In this document: positions 24,857-33,333 of the stretch, one piece after another
How positions within the stretch are numbered: the stretch's first letter is position 1
Layout: every line of letters starts with the position of its first letter
DNA from: Nocardia mexicana NBRC 108244
GTDB lineage: Bacteria > Actinomycetota > Actinomycetes > Mycobacteriales > Mycobacteriaceae
Length of the DNA: 40,333 nt
Assembly: GCF_001613165.1 (NCBI RefSeq)
Contig: NZ_BDBV01000010.1
Span: 1 to 40,333 of the forward strand
Reading direction: 5' to 3'
The notes under the pieces: model-generated
Seen by the model: only the letters and a program-made list of their open reading frames with translations
Told to the model about the DNA's origin: nothing
Databases searched by the model: none
Translations under genes and position numbers: made by a program

Positions 24857-26503
24857 TTACCAATTCGTGAGAAGGAGGTGGTTGAGGAGCAGTGCCGCCA
24901 ATGCTTGCACGGCGAGCCACACCCGCACGTGGCGCAGTGGCAGGAAGGCCGTGGCGGCGAGCAGCCACACGGTGAACGGCAGCCAGATCCGTTCCGTCTC
25001 GGCCTTGCTCAGTCCGCTGAGGTCGGCGACCAGGATGGCGGCCAGGCCCGCCATTGCCAACACGGCCGCCGGGTCAGCACCGGAACGCCAATGGTCCAGG
25101 CGCACACGTACTTTCGCCGATCTCGTCAGCGCCCGAACAATGTCCACCAGTCCGGTGGACCGCGCCGTGTCGCCGGGCGCGTCTGCCCGACAAGCGTCGG
25201 TTCTCGGCAGCGCCCGCGTGCCGCGCGCACCGGCTCGCAACGCCGCTGGGTTTCCGACTTCGCCGGAACGAGGTCCGCCCCCGTCCCTCGTATCACGGCC
25301 CGAGCCGCCATACGCACCGAGACCTTTGGTTTCAGAGGTTTCCCGATCCGGCGCAACCCGATCTGGCAGGAGCGCGCAGCCGCTACGGTACAGCGCCGCC
25401 GCGGTCGCCAGGCCCACCGCGCAGACCGTGGCCGCGAGATTGCCCCAGACCCAATAGGAATAGGGACGTTCGGTGGCGATGCCCTGGTAATAGCGTTGCA
25501 CCACAAGGTGATAGCCCTCCAGCCACCAGAATCCCCCCGCGGTGAATGCGGCGACCACCACCGCGACTCCCAGCAGGGCCGGCACGGCGGGCCGGAAGCC
25601 GCGCACCAGCAATACGGCGGCCGCCGGGATCGCCATCAGCACCAGGCCGTAACTCAGATACAGGCCGAAACCGAACAGCAGCCCCGACATCACCGCGACG
25701 GCGGGCCATCCCGGACGCTGCCTGGTGGCGATCGCGAGCAGCGCCACCGCCCACGCGGTCACACCGGCGAACAGGGCGTCGGCCGACACCGCGATCCAGA
25801 TCGCCGCCGGGGCCAGGGCGAGGAAAGGCGTTACCGCCCTGGCGCGTTCGGGTGCGCCCAACGCGTCGAGCGCCACCGGGACCGCCACGGCGGCGCTGCA
25901 CCCGACCAGCACACACACCACCGCGGCCCAGGCGCCGCCGCCGAGGCCGACCCGATCCAGCAGCACGAACACCAGCAGCGCACCGGGCGGATGCCCGGAC
26001 ACGTGCGTCGTCCACGAGTCCGGCTGGAAGTCCAGGATGCGCCCCGCGAATCCCCGCAGCATGAGGCCGATGTCCCCGACCCCGCCCACCTCGTGCAGGT
26101 ATTCGTGCCCGCTGGTCAGCCGACCGGCGAAACCACGCTGCCACCCATCCACCATGGCCAGCGCGAACGCCCAGGTCACCGCGGTCGCCCAGGTGGCCGC
26201 CAGCAGTCGCCGCCACGGCAGCCGCCGCGCGGCGACCGGGCCGAGGACGATCACCAGGATCGCCACAGCTATGGCGGGGCCGGTGCCCCAGCCGATGTGC
26301 GGCTGCCAATGCCCGAAGATCGGCGCCGCCGCCGCGTACACGTGCCGCCGCCACTGTTCGCCACGAATTCGCGGAACCGCGAATGCCGCGACCACGAGCA
26401 GGGCGGCCGCACCGGCGCACACCAGGTCGGCGCGGACTCCGGTACGCCGCCGGGCGGGAATGAGGATGGGCTGCCGCACAGCGTTCACCCTATGCCGCGG
26501 CAC
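24857..26503 (-). CDS. Polytopic membrane protein, GT-C-like glycosyltransferase candidate, with hydrophilic insert
   Basis: A 548-residue integral membrane protein with about 12 hydrophobic segments. A loop after the second segment contains GHEYLHEVGGVGDIG and HVSGHPPG, acidic/His-rich loops of the kind seen in GT-C polyprenol-sugar-dependent transferases. A late DLSGLSKAETERIWLPF is the best conserved-looking block. Residues ~375-470 (about 25090-25370) form a charged, Gly/Arg/Asp-rich insert between two membrane segments, unlike the rest. The GTG at 26503 is the first start; GTGs at 26488 and 26479 are possible. It heads the operon with the two-component genes and is divergent from the GT2 gene at 26605, which could make its lipid-linked sugar donor. 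Function uncertain. Confidence 0.7.
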   Translation of the reverse strand: MPRHRVNAVRQPILIPARRRTGVRADLVCAGAAALLVVAAFAVPRIRGEQWRRHVYAAAAPIFGHWQPHIGWGTGPAIAVAILVIVLGPVAARRLPWRRLLAATWATAVTWAFALAMVDGWQRGFAGRLTSGHEYLHEVGGVGDIGLMLRGFAGRILDFQPDSWTTHVSGHPPGALLVFVLLDRVGLGGGAWAAVVCVLVGCSAAVAVPVALDALGAPERARAVTPFLALAPAAIWIAVSADALFAGVTAWAVALLAIATRQRPGWPAVAVMSGLLFGFGLYLSYGLVLMAIPAAAVLLVRGFRPAVPALLGVAVVVAAFTAGGFWWLEGYHLVVQRYYQGIATERPYSYWVWGNLAATVCAVGLATAAALYRSGCALLPDRVAPDRETSETKGLGAYGGSGRDTRDGGGPRSGEVGNPAALRAGARGTRALPRTDACRADAPGDTARSTGLVDIVRALTRSAKVRVRLDHWRSGADPAAVLAMAGLAAILVADLSGLSKAETERIWLPFTVWLLAATAFLPLRHVRVWLAVQALAALLLNHLLLTNW

Positions 26504-26604
26504 CGGCGGGATCCGCCCGAACAGCGGACACCTCCGGTGTCGTCACACTTTTGTCACCGGTTCGATCGGCCGTTATCGGACGCCGCGGGCCTACGGTCTG
26601 TGCT

Positions 26605-27270
26605 GTGACCGATACGCGCAGCGCACAGGACATCACCGTCGTGATTCCGTGCCACAACGAGGCTGGAGCGTTGCCGGGCGTGCTCGCCGCCGTGCCGTCC
26701 GGATATCGGGTGATCGTGGTCGACAACGGTTCGACCGACGGCACCGCCGCGGTGGCCCACGAGGCCGGGGCGAGAGTCGTGAGCGAGCCGAACCCGGGCT
26801 ACGGATCGGCCGTGCAGGCCGGAGTGCACGCGGCCGATACGACCGTCGTCGCCGTGCTCGACGGCGACGGTTCCATGGATGCCGGAGAGTTGCCGATGCT
26901 CCTGAGCGACCTGGGCCCGGGTGTCGACATGGTCGTCGGGCGACGGCGGCCGCGCGGCTCCGGCGCCTGGCCGTGGCATGCCCGCCTGGGCAATCTGCTG
27001 ATCGCCGGGCTGCTGCGCCGACGGCACGGGCTGGCGGTGCACGATATCGCCGCGATGCGGATCGCCCGCCGCGACCGCCTGCTGGCGCTGGGACCGCTGC
27101 ATCCACGCTCCGGATATCCGCTGGAACTACTGATCGGTGCGGCGCGGGCCGGATGGCGGATCGTGGAGCGCGACATCAGCTACCGGCCCCGCACGCACGG
27201 GGTGTCCAAGGTCTCCGGCTCGGTGCGCGGCACCGTCCGCGCGGTCCGCGACTTCTGGAGCGTGCGATGA
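26605..27270 (+). CDS. Family 2 glycosyltransferase (polyprenol-phosphate sugar synthase-like)
   Basis: A 221-residue GT-A fold enzyme. It has TVVIPCHNEAGALPGVLAAV, a nucleotide-binding VVDNGSTDGT, and DGDGSMDAGELPML with the metal-binding acidic motif. Later segments RRRPRGSGAWPWHARLGN and SYRPRTHGVSKVSGS resemble dolichyl/polyprenyl-phosphate sugar synthases. It lacks C-terminal membrane helices. The GTG at 26605 fits the family start. Its stop overlaps the next gene (ATGA), opening a four-gene coupled operon. It may glycosylate a polyprenyl phosphate used by the divergent GT-C-like protein. Confidence 0.87.
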   Translation: MTDTRSAQDITVVIPCHNEAGALPGVLAAVPSGYRVIVVDNGSTDGTAAVAHEAGARVVSEPNPGYGSAVQAGVHAADTTVVAVLDGDGSMDAGELPMLLSDLGPGVDMVVGRRRPRGSGAWPWHARLGNLLIAGLLRRRHGLAVHDIAAMRIARRDRLLALGPLHPRSGYPLELLIGAARAGWRIVERDISYRPRTHGVSKVSGSVRGTVRAVRDFWSVR

Positions 27271-27989
27271 CGAACCTCGACGCCACGCTGCTGGTGATCG
27301 CGAAGTCGCCGATTGCCGGATTCGCGAAAACCCGTCTCACACCGCCGTTTTCACCTCACCAGGCCGCGGACCTCGCGGCCGCCGCCCTGCTGGATACGCT
27401 GACCGCGGTGCGCCACAGCGGCATTCGCCATCGGGTGGTCGCGTGGACGGGCGATCTCGAACGCGCCGAACGGGCTGGGGAACTGGCCGCGGAGCTGGCC
27501 GATTTCACGCTCATCCCGCAGCGCGGCGACACCTTCGGGCATCGATTGGCCAACGCGCACACCGACGCTGCCGCGCTCGGCGCTCCGGTGCTGCAGATCG
27601 GCATGGACACGCCGCAGGCCGGACCGGCGCTGCTGGCGGCCGCGGCCGCACGCTTACTCGACAGCGGCGAGACGGTTCTCGGCCCCGCCACCGACGGCGG
27701 CTGGTGGGCCCTGGGCCTGACCGATCCGGGGCCCGCGCAGCTGCTGCCCGAGGTGCCGATGTCCACCAGCCGCACCGGGGAGCACACCCGAACCGCGTTG
27801 CGCCGCTATGGGTGCCGAGTCCATCGCCTGCCGACGCTGTCGGACGTCGACACCGCCGCCGACGCGATCGCGGTGGCCGCCGAGTACCGCGGGCACTTCC
27901 CGCGCGCCCTCGCCCGGCTGTCTCCGCAGGACGAGCGCCACTCGGCGCCCGTGCTGGGGGGCGGCACGGCACGGGTGGGTGGCGCATGA
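27267..27989 (+). CDS. DUF2064 / CofC-like nucleotidyl- or glycosyltransferase (TIGR04282-type)
   Basis: A 240-residue protein with the sugar-nucleotide-transferase-like core of the CofC/DUF2064 family. It has LLVIAKSPIAGFAKTRLTPPFS at the N-terminus, IPQRGDTFGHRLANA, QIGMDTPQAGPALL, and GPATDGGWWALGL. Members of TIGR04282 often accompany rSAM/selenodomain or arsenosugar genes, but neither is visible here. It is coupled at both ends by ATGA overlaps with the GT2 gene and the molybdopterin gene. It may act with the GT2 enzyme on a sugar or other small phosphate. Reaction unknown. Confidence 0.82.
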   Translation: MTNLDATLLVIAKSPIAGFAKTRLTPPFSPHQAADLAAAALLDTLTAVRHSGIRHRVVAWTGDLERAERAGELAAELADFTLIPQRGDTFGHRLANAHTDAAALGAPVLQIGMDTPQAGPALLAAAAARLLDSGETVLGPATDGGWWALGLTDPGPAQLLPEVPMSTSRTGEHTRTALRRYGCRVHRLPTLSDVDTAADAIAVAAEYRGHFPRALARLSPQDERHSAPVLGGGTARVGGA

Positions 27990-29203
27990 CTGACGCAGGC
28001 CCGCCCGGGCAAGGGAACAACCGGCTGCTACTCCCGGAAAGGGTTGCCGCACAGCTGTCTCCGGCTCGGTCGGCGGCAGTGGCGGCCCGCGTGGGCATCG
28101 CACTGGGGATCGCTGTCTCCGTGTGCTTCCTGACCGGACTGCTCAGCCACTGGATCCAGCACCCGCCCACCTGGTTCGCCTGGCCCTCGCGGCCGGTGTG
28201 GCTGTACCGGGTAACTCAAGGCACACATGTGATCTCCGGTGTTGCTGCGATCCCGCTGCTGCTGGTGAAGCTGTGGTCGGTCTATCCGCGGCTGTTCGCG
28301 CGGCCGCTGCTCGGCAGCCCGCTGCGCCTGCTGGAGCGCGGATCCATCGCCGTGCTGGTGGGTTCGGTGATCTTCCAGCTGGCGACCGGGTTGCTCAACA
28401 TCGCGCAGTGGTACGCCTGGAAGTTCTTCTTCACCACCACGCACTACACGATGGCCTACATCGCCATCGGCGCATTGGCAATCCACCTGGCCGTCAAGCT
28501 ACCCACGGTGCGATCTGCCCTGACCCGATCGGTCCCGCACGCGCCACCCGATCCGGGACAACAGCCGGTCGTGCCGCCGCCGACGGATGACGAACTGGTT
28601 GCGCGGCAGGGTATTTCGCGCCGCGCGGTGGTGGGCGCGGCCGGACTCGCGGCCACCGTCGCCGGCCTGGCTGTCGCCGGTCAGACCGTTCCGTTCCTGC
28701 GCGGCATCGCCGTCCTGGCTCCACGTTCCGGCCGGGGGCCGCAGGGCCTGCCGGTCAACCGGACCGCGTCCAACGCGGGCGTCGGTGCCCTCGCCCGGGA
28801 TCCGGCCTACCGCCTGCGGGTGTCCGTAGGCGGGCGAGAGCGCACCTTCGACCTCGGCGAGCTGCGGGCGCTACCGCAGTCCGAGGCGGTGCTGCCGATC
28901 GCCTGCGTCGAGGGGTGGAGCGCCTCGGCGCACTGGGGCGGCGTGCGGCTGCGTGACCTCCTCGCGGCGGTCGGCGAATACCACGGGGGCAGTGCGCATT
29001 TCACCTCGCTCGAAACCGGCGGGCTGTACCGCGAGTCGTTACTGCCCCGGCCTCATATCGAGGACCCAGCCACCCTGATCGCCCTGCGGTTGAACGGCGA
29101 GCAGCTCGACCTCGATCACGGCTATCCGTGCCGCCTCATCGCGCCGAGCCGCCCGGGAGTGCTGCAGACCAAGTGGCTGGCCCGAATCGAGGTGCGGCAA
29201 TGA
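27986..29203 (+). CDS. Five-TM molybdopterin-dependent oxidoreductase (SUOX fold), probable Sec/Tat dual-targeted
   Basis: A 405-residue protein. Four transmembrane helices at about residues 34-57, 77-99, 115-138 and 152-172 carry several His, like a cytochrome-b-type anchor. A twin-arginine motif, GISRRAVVGAAG, then precedes a fifth hydrophobic segment. The outer domain is sulfite-oxidase-like, with the Mo-ligand Cys in LPIACVEGWSASAHWGGVRLRDLL and RLIAPSRPGVLQTKWL. Actinobacteria have a family of five-TM molybdenum-cofactor proteins, and the Rieske proteins, whose last helix is inserted by Tat after Sec places the others. This layout fits that family. It overlaps the genes on both sides (ATGA). 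Substrate unknown. Confidence 0.9.
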   Translation: MTDAGPPGQGNNRLLLPERVAAQLSPARSAAVAARVGIALGIAVSVCFLTGLLSHWIQHPPTWFAWPSRPVWLYRVTQGTHVISGVAAIPLLLVKLWSVYPRLFARPLLGSPLRLLERGSIAVLVGSVIFQLATGLLNIAQWYAWKFFFTTTHYTMAYIAIGALAIHLAVKLPTVRSALTRSVPHAPPDPGQQPVVPPPTDDELVARQGISRRAVVGAAGLAATVAGLAVAGQTVPFLRGIAVLAPRSGRGPQGLPVNRTASNAGVGALARDPAYRLRVSVGGRERTFDLGELRALPQSEAVLPIACVEGWSASAHWGGVRLRDLLAAVGEYHGGSAHFTSLETGGLYRESLLPRPHIEDPATLIALRLNGEQLDLDHGYPCRLIAPSRPGVLQTKWLARIEVRQ

Positions 29204-29637
29204 CGACCGTGCGCATCCTGCTCGCCCTCTGTGGCGTCACCGCCCTCTGGTACAGCGTCACCCTGCTGCTGCCGATGAGCAACGCTGATCTGAAATCGGT
29301 AGCGATGTGGTTTGCCGGTGGAATCCTGTTGCACGACTTCGTCTTCGCGCCGCTGTGCGCCGCTGCGGGATACACGGGCCGTCGACTGCTTCCGCGAGCC
29401 GCGTGGGCGCCGGTCGCCTACGGCGCCGTCTGCACCGTGACGTTGCTGGTCGTCGCGGTGCCGGTACTCGGCCGTGAGAACGCGGTCGCGGGCAACCCCT
29501 CGATCCTGGACCGCCCCTATGCCTGGGGCCTCATCGTGGCCTCGGCGACCGTGTGGACGGTCGTGGCCGTCGTGATGCTGCGGAATCGCCGACGCGGACG
29601 TGATCTTCATTGTGCAGCGCCGTCGCCGCGCCGATGA
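29200..29637 (+). CDS. Small integral membrane protein
   Basis: A 145-residue protein with four predicted membrane helices: VRILLALCGVTALWYSVTLL, MWFAGGILLHDFVFAPLCAAAG, APVAYGAVCTVTLLVVAVPVL and WGLIVASATVWTVVAVVML. A basic tail, RNRRRGRD, follows. No family recognised. Its ATG overlaps the stop of the molybdopterin oxidoreductase (ATGA), so it is probably a partner subunit of that membrane complex. Its last ~10 codons overlap the 3' end of the convergent permease gene by 31 bp, an unusually long antisense overlap. Confidence 0.75.
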   Translation: MTTVRILLALCGVTALWYSVTLLLPMSNADLKSVAMWFAGGILLHDFVFAPLCAAAGYTGRRLLPRAAWAPVAYGAVCTVTLLVVAVPVLGRENAVAGNPSILDRPYAWGLIVASATVWTVVAVVMLRNRRRGRDLHCAAPSPRR

Positions 29638-30854
29638 TCACCGCCCGGCGTCGTGTGGTCGCCGCTGTCCATCGACCGCGACTCGCCCATCGCATCGTCG
29701 TGCCCGCCGTGGTCATGCTCGGTATCGGGTGATCCGCCCATCATGCGCAGCATGGGGATGCCGCCGGTGCGGACGAAGCGCAGCACCAGAACCGCTGCCA
29801 GCACCAGGAATACGATGTTCAGCCAGGTGGTGTAGTTCCAGCGGATACCCTCCTCCATCACCATGGCATTCCGCTCGGAGGGTATGAGACCCGTTGTGCC
29901 GAACAGGATTTCGACCAGGTAGCCGGATACGACCATGGCCGCGTAGAAGGTGGCGAAGATGGTCAGCATCATCCGGGTGCCGTAGTACTTGCGGTAGATG
30001 TTGAGGATCGGCAGGATCAGCAGGTCGGCGAAGAGGAAGGCCACCACGCCGCCGAAGCTGATGCCGCCGTTCCACAGCACCGCCGCCAGCGGCACGTTCC
30101 CGATCGAGCATACGAAGGCCGCCATGGCCACCACCGGCCCGACGATCGGCCCCCATATCGCCGACAGCACCGGGTGATCGGTCAGAAAGAAGTTCTGCCA
30201 GAACGAATCCGGCACCCAGGCGCCGATCGCACCGGCGACGAGCAGACCGATGATCAGATCGCGCAGGATCGCAGCCCACTCCATCACGAAGACGTGCGAG
30301 ACCGAGGTGAATCCGCGCGGCGACAGCAGGCGGCGCAGGAACGACCCGTCGCCGGTCACCGACATGTCCATGGCCGCATGGCCTTCCATCGATCCGACCA
30401 TGCCCCGATCGGCCTGTCTGCGGGCCTCGTCGATGAGACGCGACCGCACGAACAGCCGGAACAGCACCGCCACCAGCACGATCATGATGGGGCCGCCGAT
30501 GAATTCGGCCGCGGTGAACTGCCAGCCCATCAGCAGGGCCAGAATGATGCCGAGTTCGACGACCAGGTTCGTGGAGCCGATCTCGAACGCCATCGCCGCG
30601 GTGAAGTTCGCACCCTTGCGGAACAGCGACCGCGCCAGCGCCACCGCCGCGTACGAGCACGATGAGGAGGCGGCGCCCAGCACCGACGCCACCGCGAGGG
30701 TGCGGGGCCGGTCGTCGCCCATCAGCCGCACGATCGTGGACTTGCGCACCACCGCCTGCACGACGGCCGAGAGCGTGAATCCGAGGATCAGCGCCCACAG
30801 GATCTCCCAGGTCATCGACCCGGCCAGCGCCAGTGCGTGGGCAATCGCGTGCAT
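29607..30854 (-). CDS. DUF318 (ArsP/YraQ-type) permease with His-rich C-terminal tail
   Basis: A 415-residue permease resembling mycobacterial Rv2963. It has two inverted-like halves, each with a Cys-centred conserved helix: AASSSCSYAAVALARSLFRKGANFTAAMAF and AFVCSIGNVPLAAVLWNGGISFGGVVAFLFADL. A cytoplasmic loop with GSMEGHAAMDMS separates them. The last ~35 residues are rich in His, Asp, Met and Gly (DTEHDHGGHDDAMGE) and could bind a metal. ArsP members export organoarsenicals; other members are uncharacterised. The ATG at 30854 has GGAGG just upstream. It converges on the molybdopterin operon with a 31-bp overlap. Substrate unknown; a metal or metalloid is a reasonable guess. Confidence 0.87.
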   Translation of the reverse strand: MHAIAHALALAGSMTWEILWALILGFTLSAVVQAVVRKSTIVRLMGDDRPRTLAVASVLGAASSSCSYAAVALARSLFRKGANFTAAMAFEIGSTNLVVELGIILALLMGWQFTAAEFIGGPIMIVLVAVLFRLFVRSRLIDEARRQADRGMVGSMEGHAAMDMSVTGDGSFLRRLLSPRGFTSVSHVFVMEWAAILRDLIIGLLVAGAIGAWVPDSFWQNFFLTDHPVLSAIWGPIVGPVVAMAAFVCSIGNVPLAAVLWNGGISFGGVVAFLFADLLILPILNIYRKYYGTRMMLTIFATFYAAMVVSGYLVEILFGTTGLIPSERNAMVMEEGIRWNYTTWLNIVFLVLAAVLVLRFVRTGGIPMLRMMGGSPDTEHDHGGHDDAMGESRSMDSGDHTTPGGDHRRGDGAAQ

Positions 30855-31008
30855 CCGACCTCCGTTCGCCGAGCCGATCGGTAACCATCCAGCAAACGAC
30901 GCTATACCTCCACCGATCACGGACCTCGGCGACGCGGCCGACCACTCCTGATACGGACGCCCCATCCGCATTTCCGGCGGAGCATGCGGCGCACCCCGGC
31001 GGGTGGGT

Positions 31009-31872
31009 TTACACCTGTGACAGCCGAGCCGCCTGTTCCGCAACCCGCTCCGCGTACTCGACGGGATCCCGGTCCGGCATCACGTCGAGCTGGCTAATCC
31101 CCAGGGCGGCATAGCGTTCCGCGTCGGCCGCGAAGGTGCCCGGCTCATCGACGACGGGCCCGAGGTAGACGGCGGTCTTGCGGATCGCGTCGAAGTCGCG
31201 CCCCTCGGCCGCGCAGTGCCGCCGTAGCACATCGAGCTTGTGTGCGACATCCTCGGGGGTGGAGGCGAACAGGTTGCACGCGTCCGCGTAGCGCGCCACC
31301 AGCAGCAGCGTCTTCTGCTCGCCACCGCCGCCGACGAGGATCGGCGGGCGGGGGCGGGTCAGCGGCGCGGGCACGCACAGCGTCTCGGCCAGCTGGTAGT
31401 GGGTGCCCTTGTAGGGGCCGTTGTCGTCGCTCCACATCTGCAGACAGATCTGCAGCGTCTCCTCGAGCCGCTCGAACCGCTCCCCCATCGGCACCAGCGG
31501 GACCCCCAGCGCCCGTTGCTCGCGCTCGTACCAGGATGCGCCGATACCCAGCTGAGCCCGTCCGCCGGACAGCACGTCCAAGGTGGTGACGATCTTGGCG
31601 AGCAGGCCCGGGTACCGGTACATCACCCCGGTGACCAGCGCGGACAACCGAATCCTCGATGTCAGAGCGGCCACGTAACCGAGCGTCGTGTACGCCTCCA
31701 GCATCGGCTCGTCGGCGGTTCCGCGGTGCTCCATCTGGAAGTAGTGGTCCATCACGGTGAACTCCGCGAACCCCGCCTGTTCGGCGATGCGCGCGCTCTG
31801 CCCGAGCGACTGCGCGATCCGCGCGGGATCCGCCGGGGTCGAGAAGTTCCAGTAGTGCAGTCCCAGATCCAT
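31009..31872 (-). CDS. LLM-class F420-dependent oxidoreductase
   Basis: A 287-residue luciferase-like TIM-barrel protein of the F420-dependent subgroup. It has LGLHYWNFSTPADP, FTVMDHYFQM, LVTGVMYRYPGLLAKIVTTLDVLSGGRAQLGIGASWYEREQ and PRPPILVGGGGEQKTLLLVARYADACNLF. The GGRAQLGIGASWYE segment is the typical phosphate/cofactor loop. The ATG at 31872 has GGGAG upstream; an ATG at 31890 adds six residues. Downstream on this strand is a 154-bp gap before the permease start. It would use reduced F420 to reduce or oxidise an unknown small molecule. Confidence 0.9.
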   Translation of the reverse strand: MDLGLHYWNFSTPADPARIAQSLGQSARIAEQAGFAEFTVMDHYFQMEHRGTADEPMLEAYTTLGYVAALTSRIRLSALVTGVMYRYPGLLAKIVTTLDVLSGGRAQLGIGASWYEREQRALGVPLVPMGERFERLEETLQICLQMWSDDNGPYKGTHYQLAETLCVPAPLTRPRPPILVGGGGEQKTLLLVARYADACNLFASTPEDVAHKLDVLRRHCAAEGRDFDAIRKTAVYLGPVVDEPGTFAADAERYAALGISQLDVMPDRDPVEYAERVAEQAARLSQV

Positions 31873-32024
31873 CGCTGCTCCCTTCGTCATGGCGGCATCA
31901 CCTCAGCGGAAGCCGATCCGCCGCAGTCACGCACCGGGCGGTCCGCCCTGGTGGCACGGCATTTCGCGGGCACGTCACCCGCCCGGGTCCAGGCTACGAC
32001 TCGGAGTGGGCTCCAGATCAATCC

Positions 32025-33242
32025 CTATCCGCGTACAGGTGCACCGCTGTGCGTCCCACGGCGCACGACGGCCACGCCGAGCAGCGCCAGGACTCCCAGA
32101 ACGATGGCGAAAACTCCTGCACCCCACGATAATCCGATGCCGTTGCCGAGGAATCCGGCCGCGACCGGCAATGTCGCCGCCGGTATGTATCCGCCGATGT
32201 TGAAGGCCGAATTCGCCTCGGCGCGGCGGGCATCCGGCACGGCGGCCAGAAGCAGGGTCAGACCGCCGAGCTGGCCCAGGCCCTGCCCCGCGCCCGCGAG
32301 CAGTGCGGCGGCGATCAATGCGGGCAACGCGCCGAGGATCAGCGCGAGACCGAGCGCCAGCATGGCCGCCATGGTCGACATCGCCCCGGTCAGCAGCACC
32401 GATCGAGTGGCCAGCGGCCGCGCCGCGAACTGGGCCACGGTTGCCGCCGCGAACATCGCGAAGGCCATGGCGCCCGCGATGATTCGGTTACTCGCGCCGA
32501 GTAGTTCGACCAGAAGCGCCGGGCCCAGCGAGAGCACGAACGACGTCGCGGTGATCCCCGGAGCGAATACCGCCACACCGGCGGCCAGCTGACGGCGGTT
32601 CTCTCGCGGCACGGTCGGAATACGCACCCGGCCACCAGTTTTCGCCGAGGGCTCCGATGACGGCAGGCCCGCGGCCACCACCGCCGCCGATATCAGCAGC
32701 ACGGCCTCCACGACGAACACCACCACGGTGGGCGCGGGCAACAGCTCGGACAGCACACCGGCCAGCAGCGGCCCGGTACCCGCGCCGAACACCATCGCCG
32801 TGGATGCGGCCAAGGCCGCCAGCCCCTTTCGCTGCGCACCGGCGACATCGGCAACGGCCGCCATGCCCGCCGCGACCGTCGCACCCACCGCGATACCGGT
32901 GAGCACTCGGGCCAGGCCCAGCACCGGCACGGAATCGGCGGTCGCGAACAACACACAGGCGATCACGGCCAGTGCCAGCCCCGGCAGCAGCACCGGGCGC
33001 CGACCGACCCGGTCCGACAGCACGCCCGCGACCAGGAGCGCACCGAGGAGACCCACGATGTACCCGGCGAAGATCACCGTCAGCGTCCCGGTCGAGAACC
33101 CCAGTCGCGACTGCCACAGCGGATAGAGCGGGGTCGCCGCGTTCGAAAGCACGAACACCGCGAATACCGGCCAGGCGGCGAGCCATATGCGTCCGGCCGA
33201 CACCGGCGTCGCCACCGGGCGGGACAGGGTGAGGGTAGCCAT
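32025..33242 (-). CDS. MFS drug-efflux-type transporter (12 TM)
   Basis: A 405-residue major facilitator with about 12 helices. Motif A between helices 2 and 3 reads GVLSDRVGRRPVLLPG, and helix 4 reads LARVLTGIAVGATVAAG. The first loop, AATPLYPLWQSRLGFSTGTLTVIFAGY, resembles small-molecule exporters. The ATG at 33242 has GGAGGA upstream. It is divergent from an ArsR-like regulator, with three identical-core operators between them, so it is almost certainly that regulator's target. Substrate unknown, probably a toxic organic compound. Confidence 0.9.
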   Translation of the reverse strand: MATLTLSRPVATPVSAGRIWLAAWPVFAVFVLSNAATPLYPLWQSRLGFSTGTLTVIFAGYIVGLLGALLVAGVLSDRVGRRPVLLPGLALAVIACVLFATADSVPVLGLARVLTGIAVGATVAAGMAAVADVAGAQRKGLAALAASTAMVFGAGTGPLLAGVLSELLPAPTVVVFVVEAVLLISAAVVAAGLPSSEPSAKTGGRVRIPTVPRENRRQLAAGVAVFAPGITATSFVLSLGPALLVELLGASNRIIAGAMAFAMFAAATVAQFAARPLATRSVLLTGAMSTMAAMLALGLALILGALPALIAAALLAGAGQGLGQLGGLTLLLAAVPDARRAEANSAFNIGGYIPAATLPVAAGFLGNGIGLSWGAGVFAIVLGVLALLGVAVVRRGTHSGAPVRG

Positions 33243-33259
33243 CCGATCCTCCAGATTAG

Positions 33260-33323
33260 TACGATAAATCTCGTATAAGTACGAACGGAGTCGTACAGTA
33301 GCACTATTACGAGAAAAGTCGTA
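33260..33323. promoter_or_regulatory. Three TACGA-N6-TCGTA operators between the MFS and ArsR-like genes
   Basis: Perfect inverted repeats TACGA-N6-TCGTA occur at 33260-33275, 33280-33295 and 33308-33323. The middle one extends to GTACGA-N6-TCGTAC (33279-33296). They fill the 91-bp divergent promoter region. Centre spacing is 20 and 28 bp, about two and just under three helical turns. They very likely bind the ArsR-like protein encoded at 33334. Confidence 0.85.
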
Positions 33324-33333
33324 CAGTGTCGGC

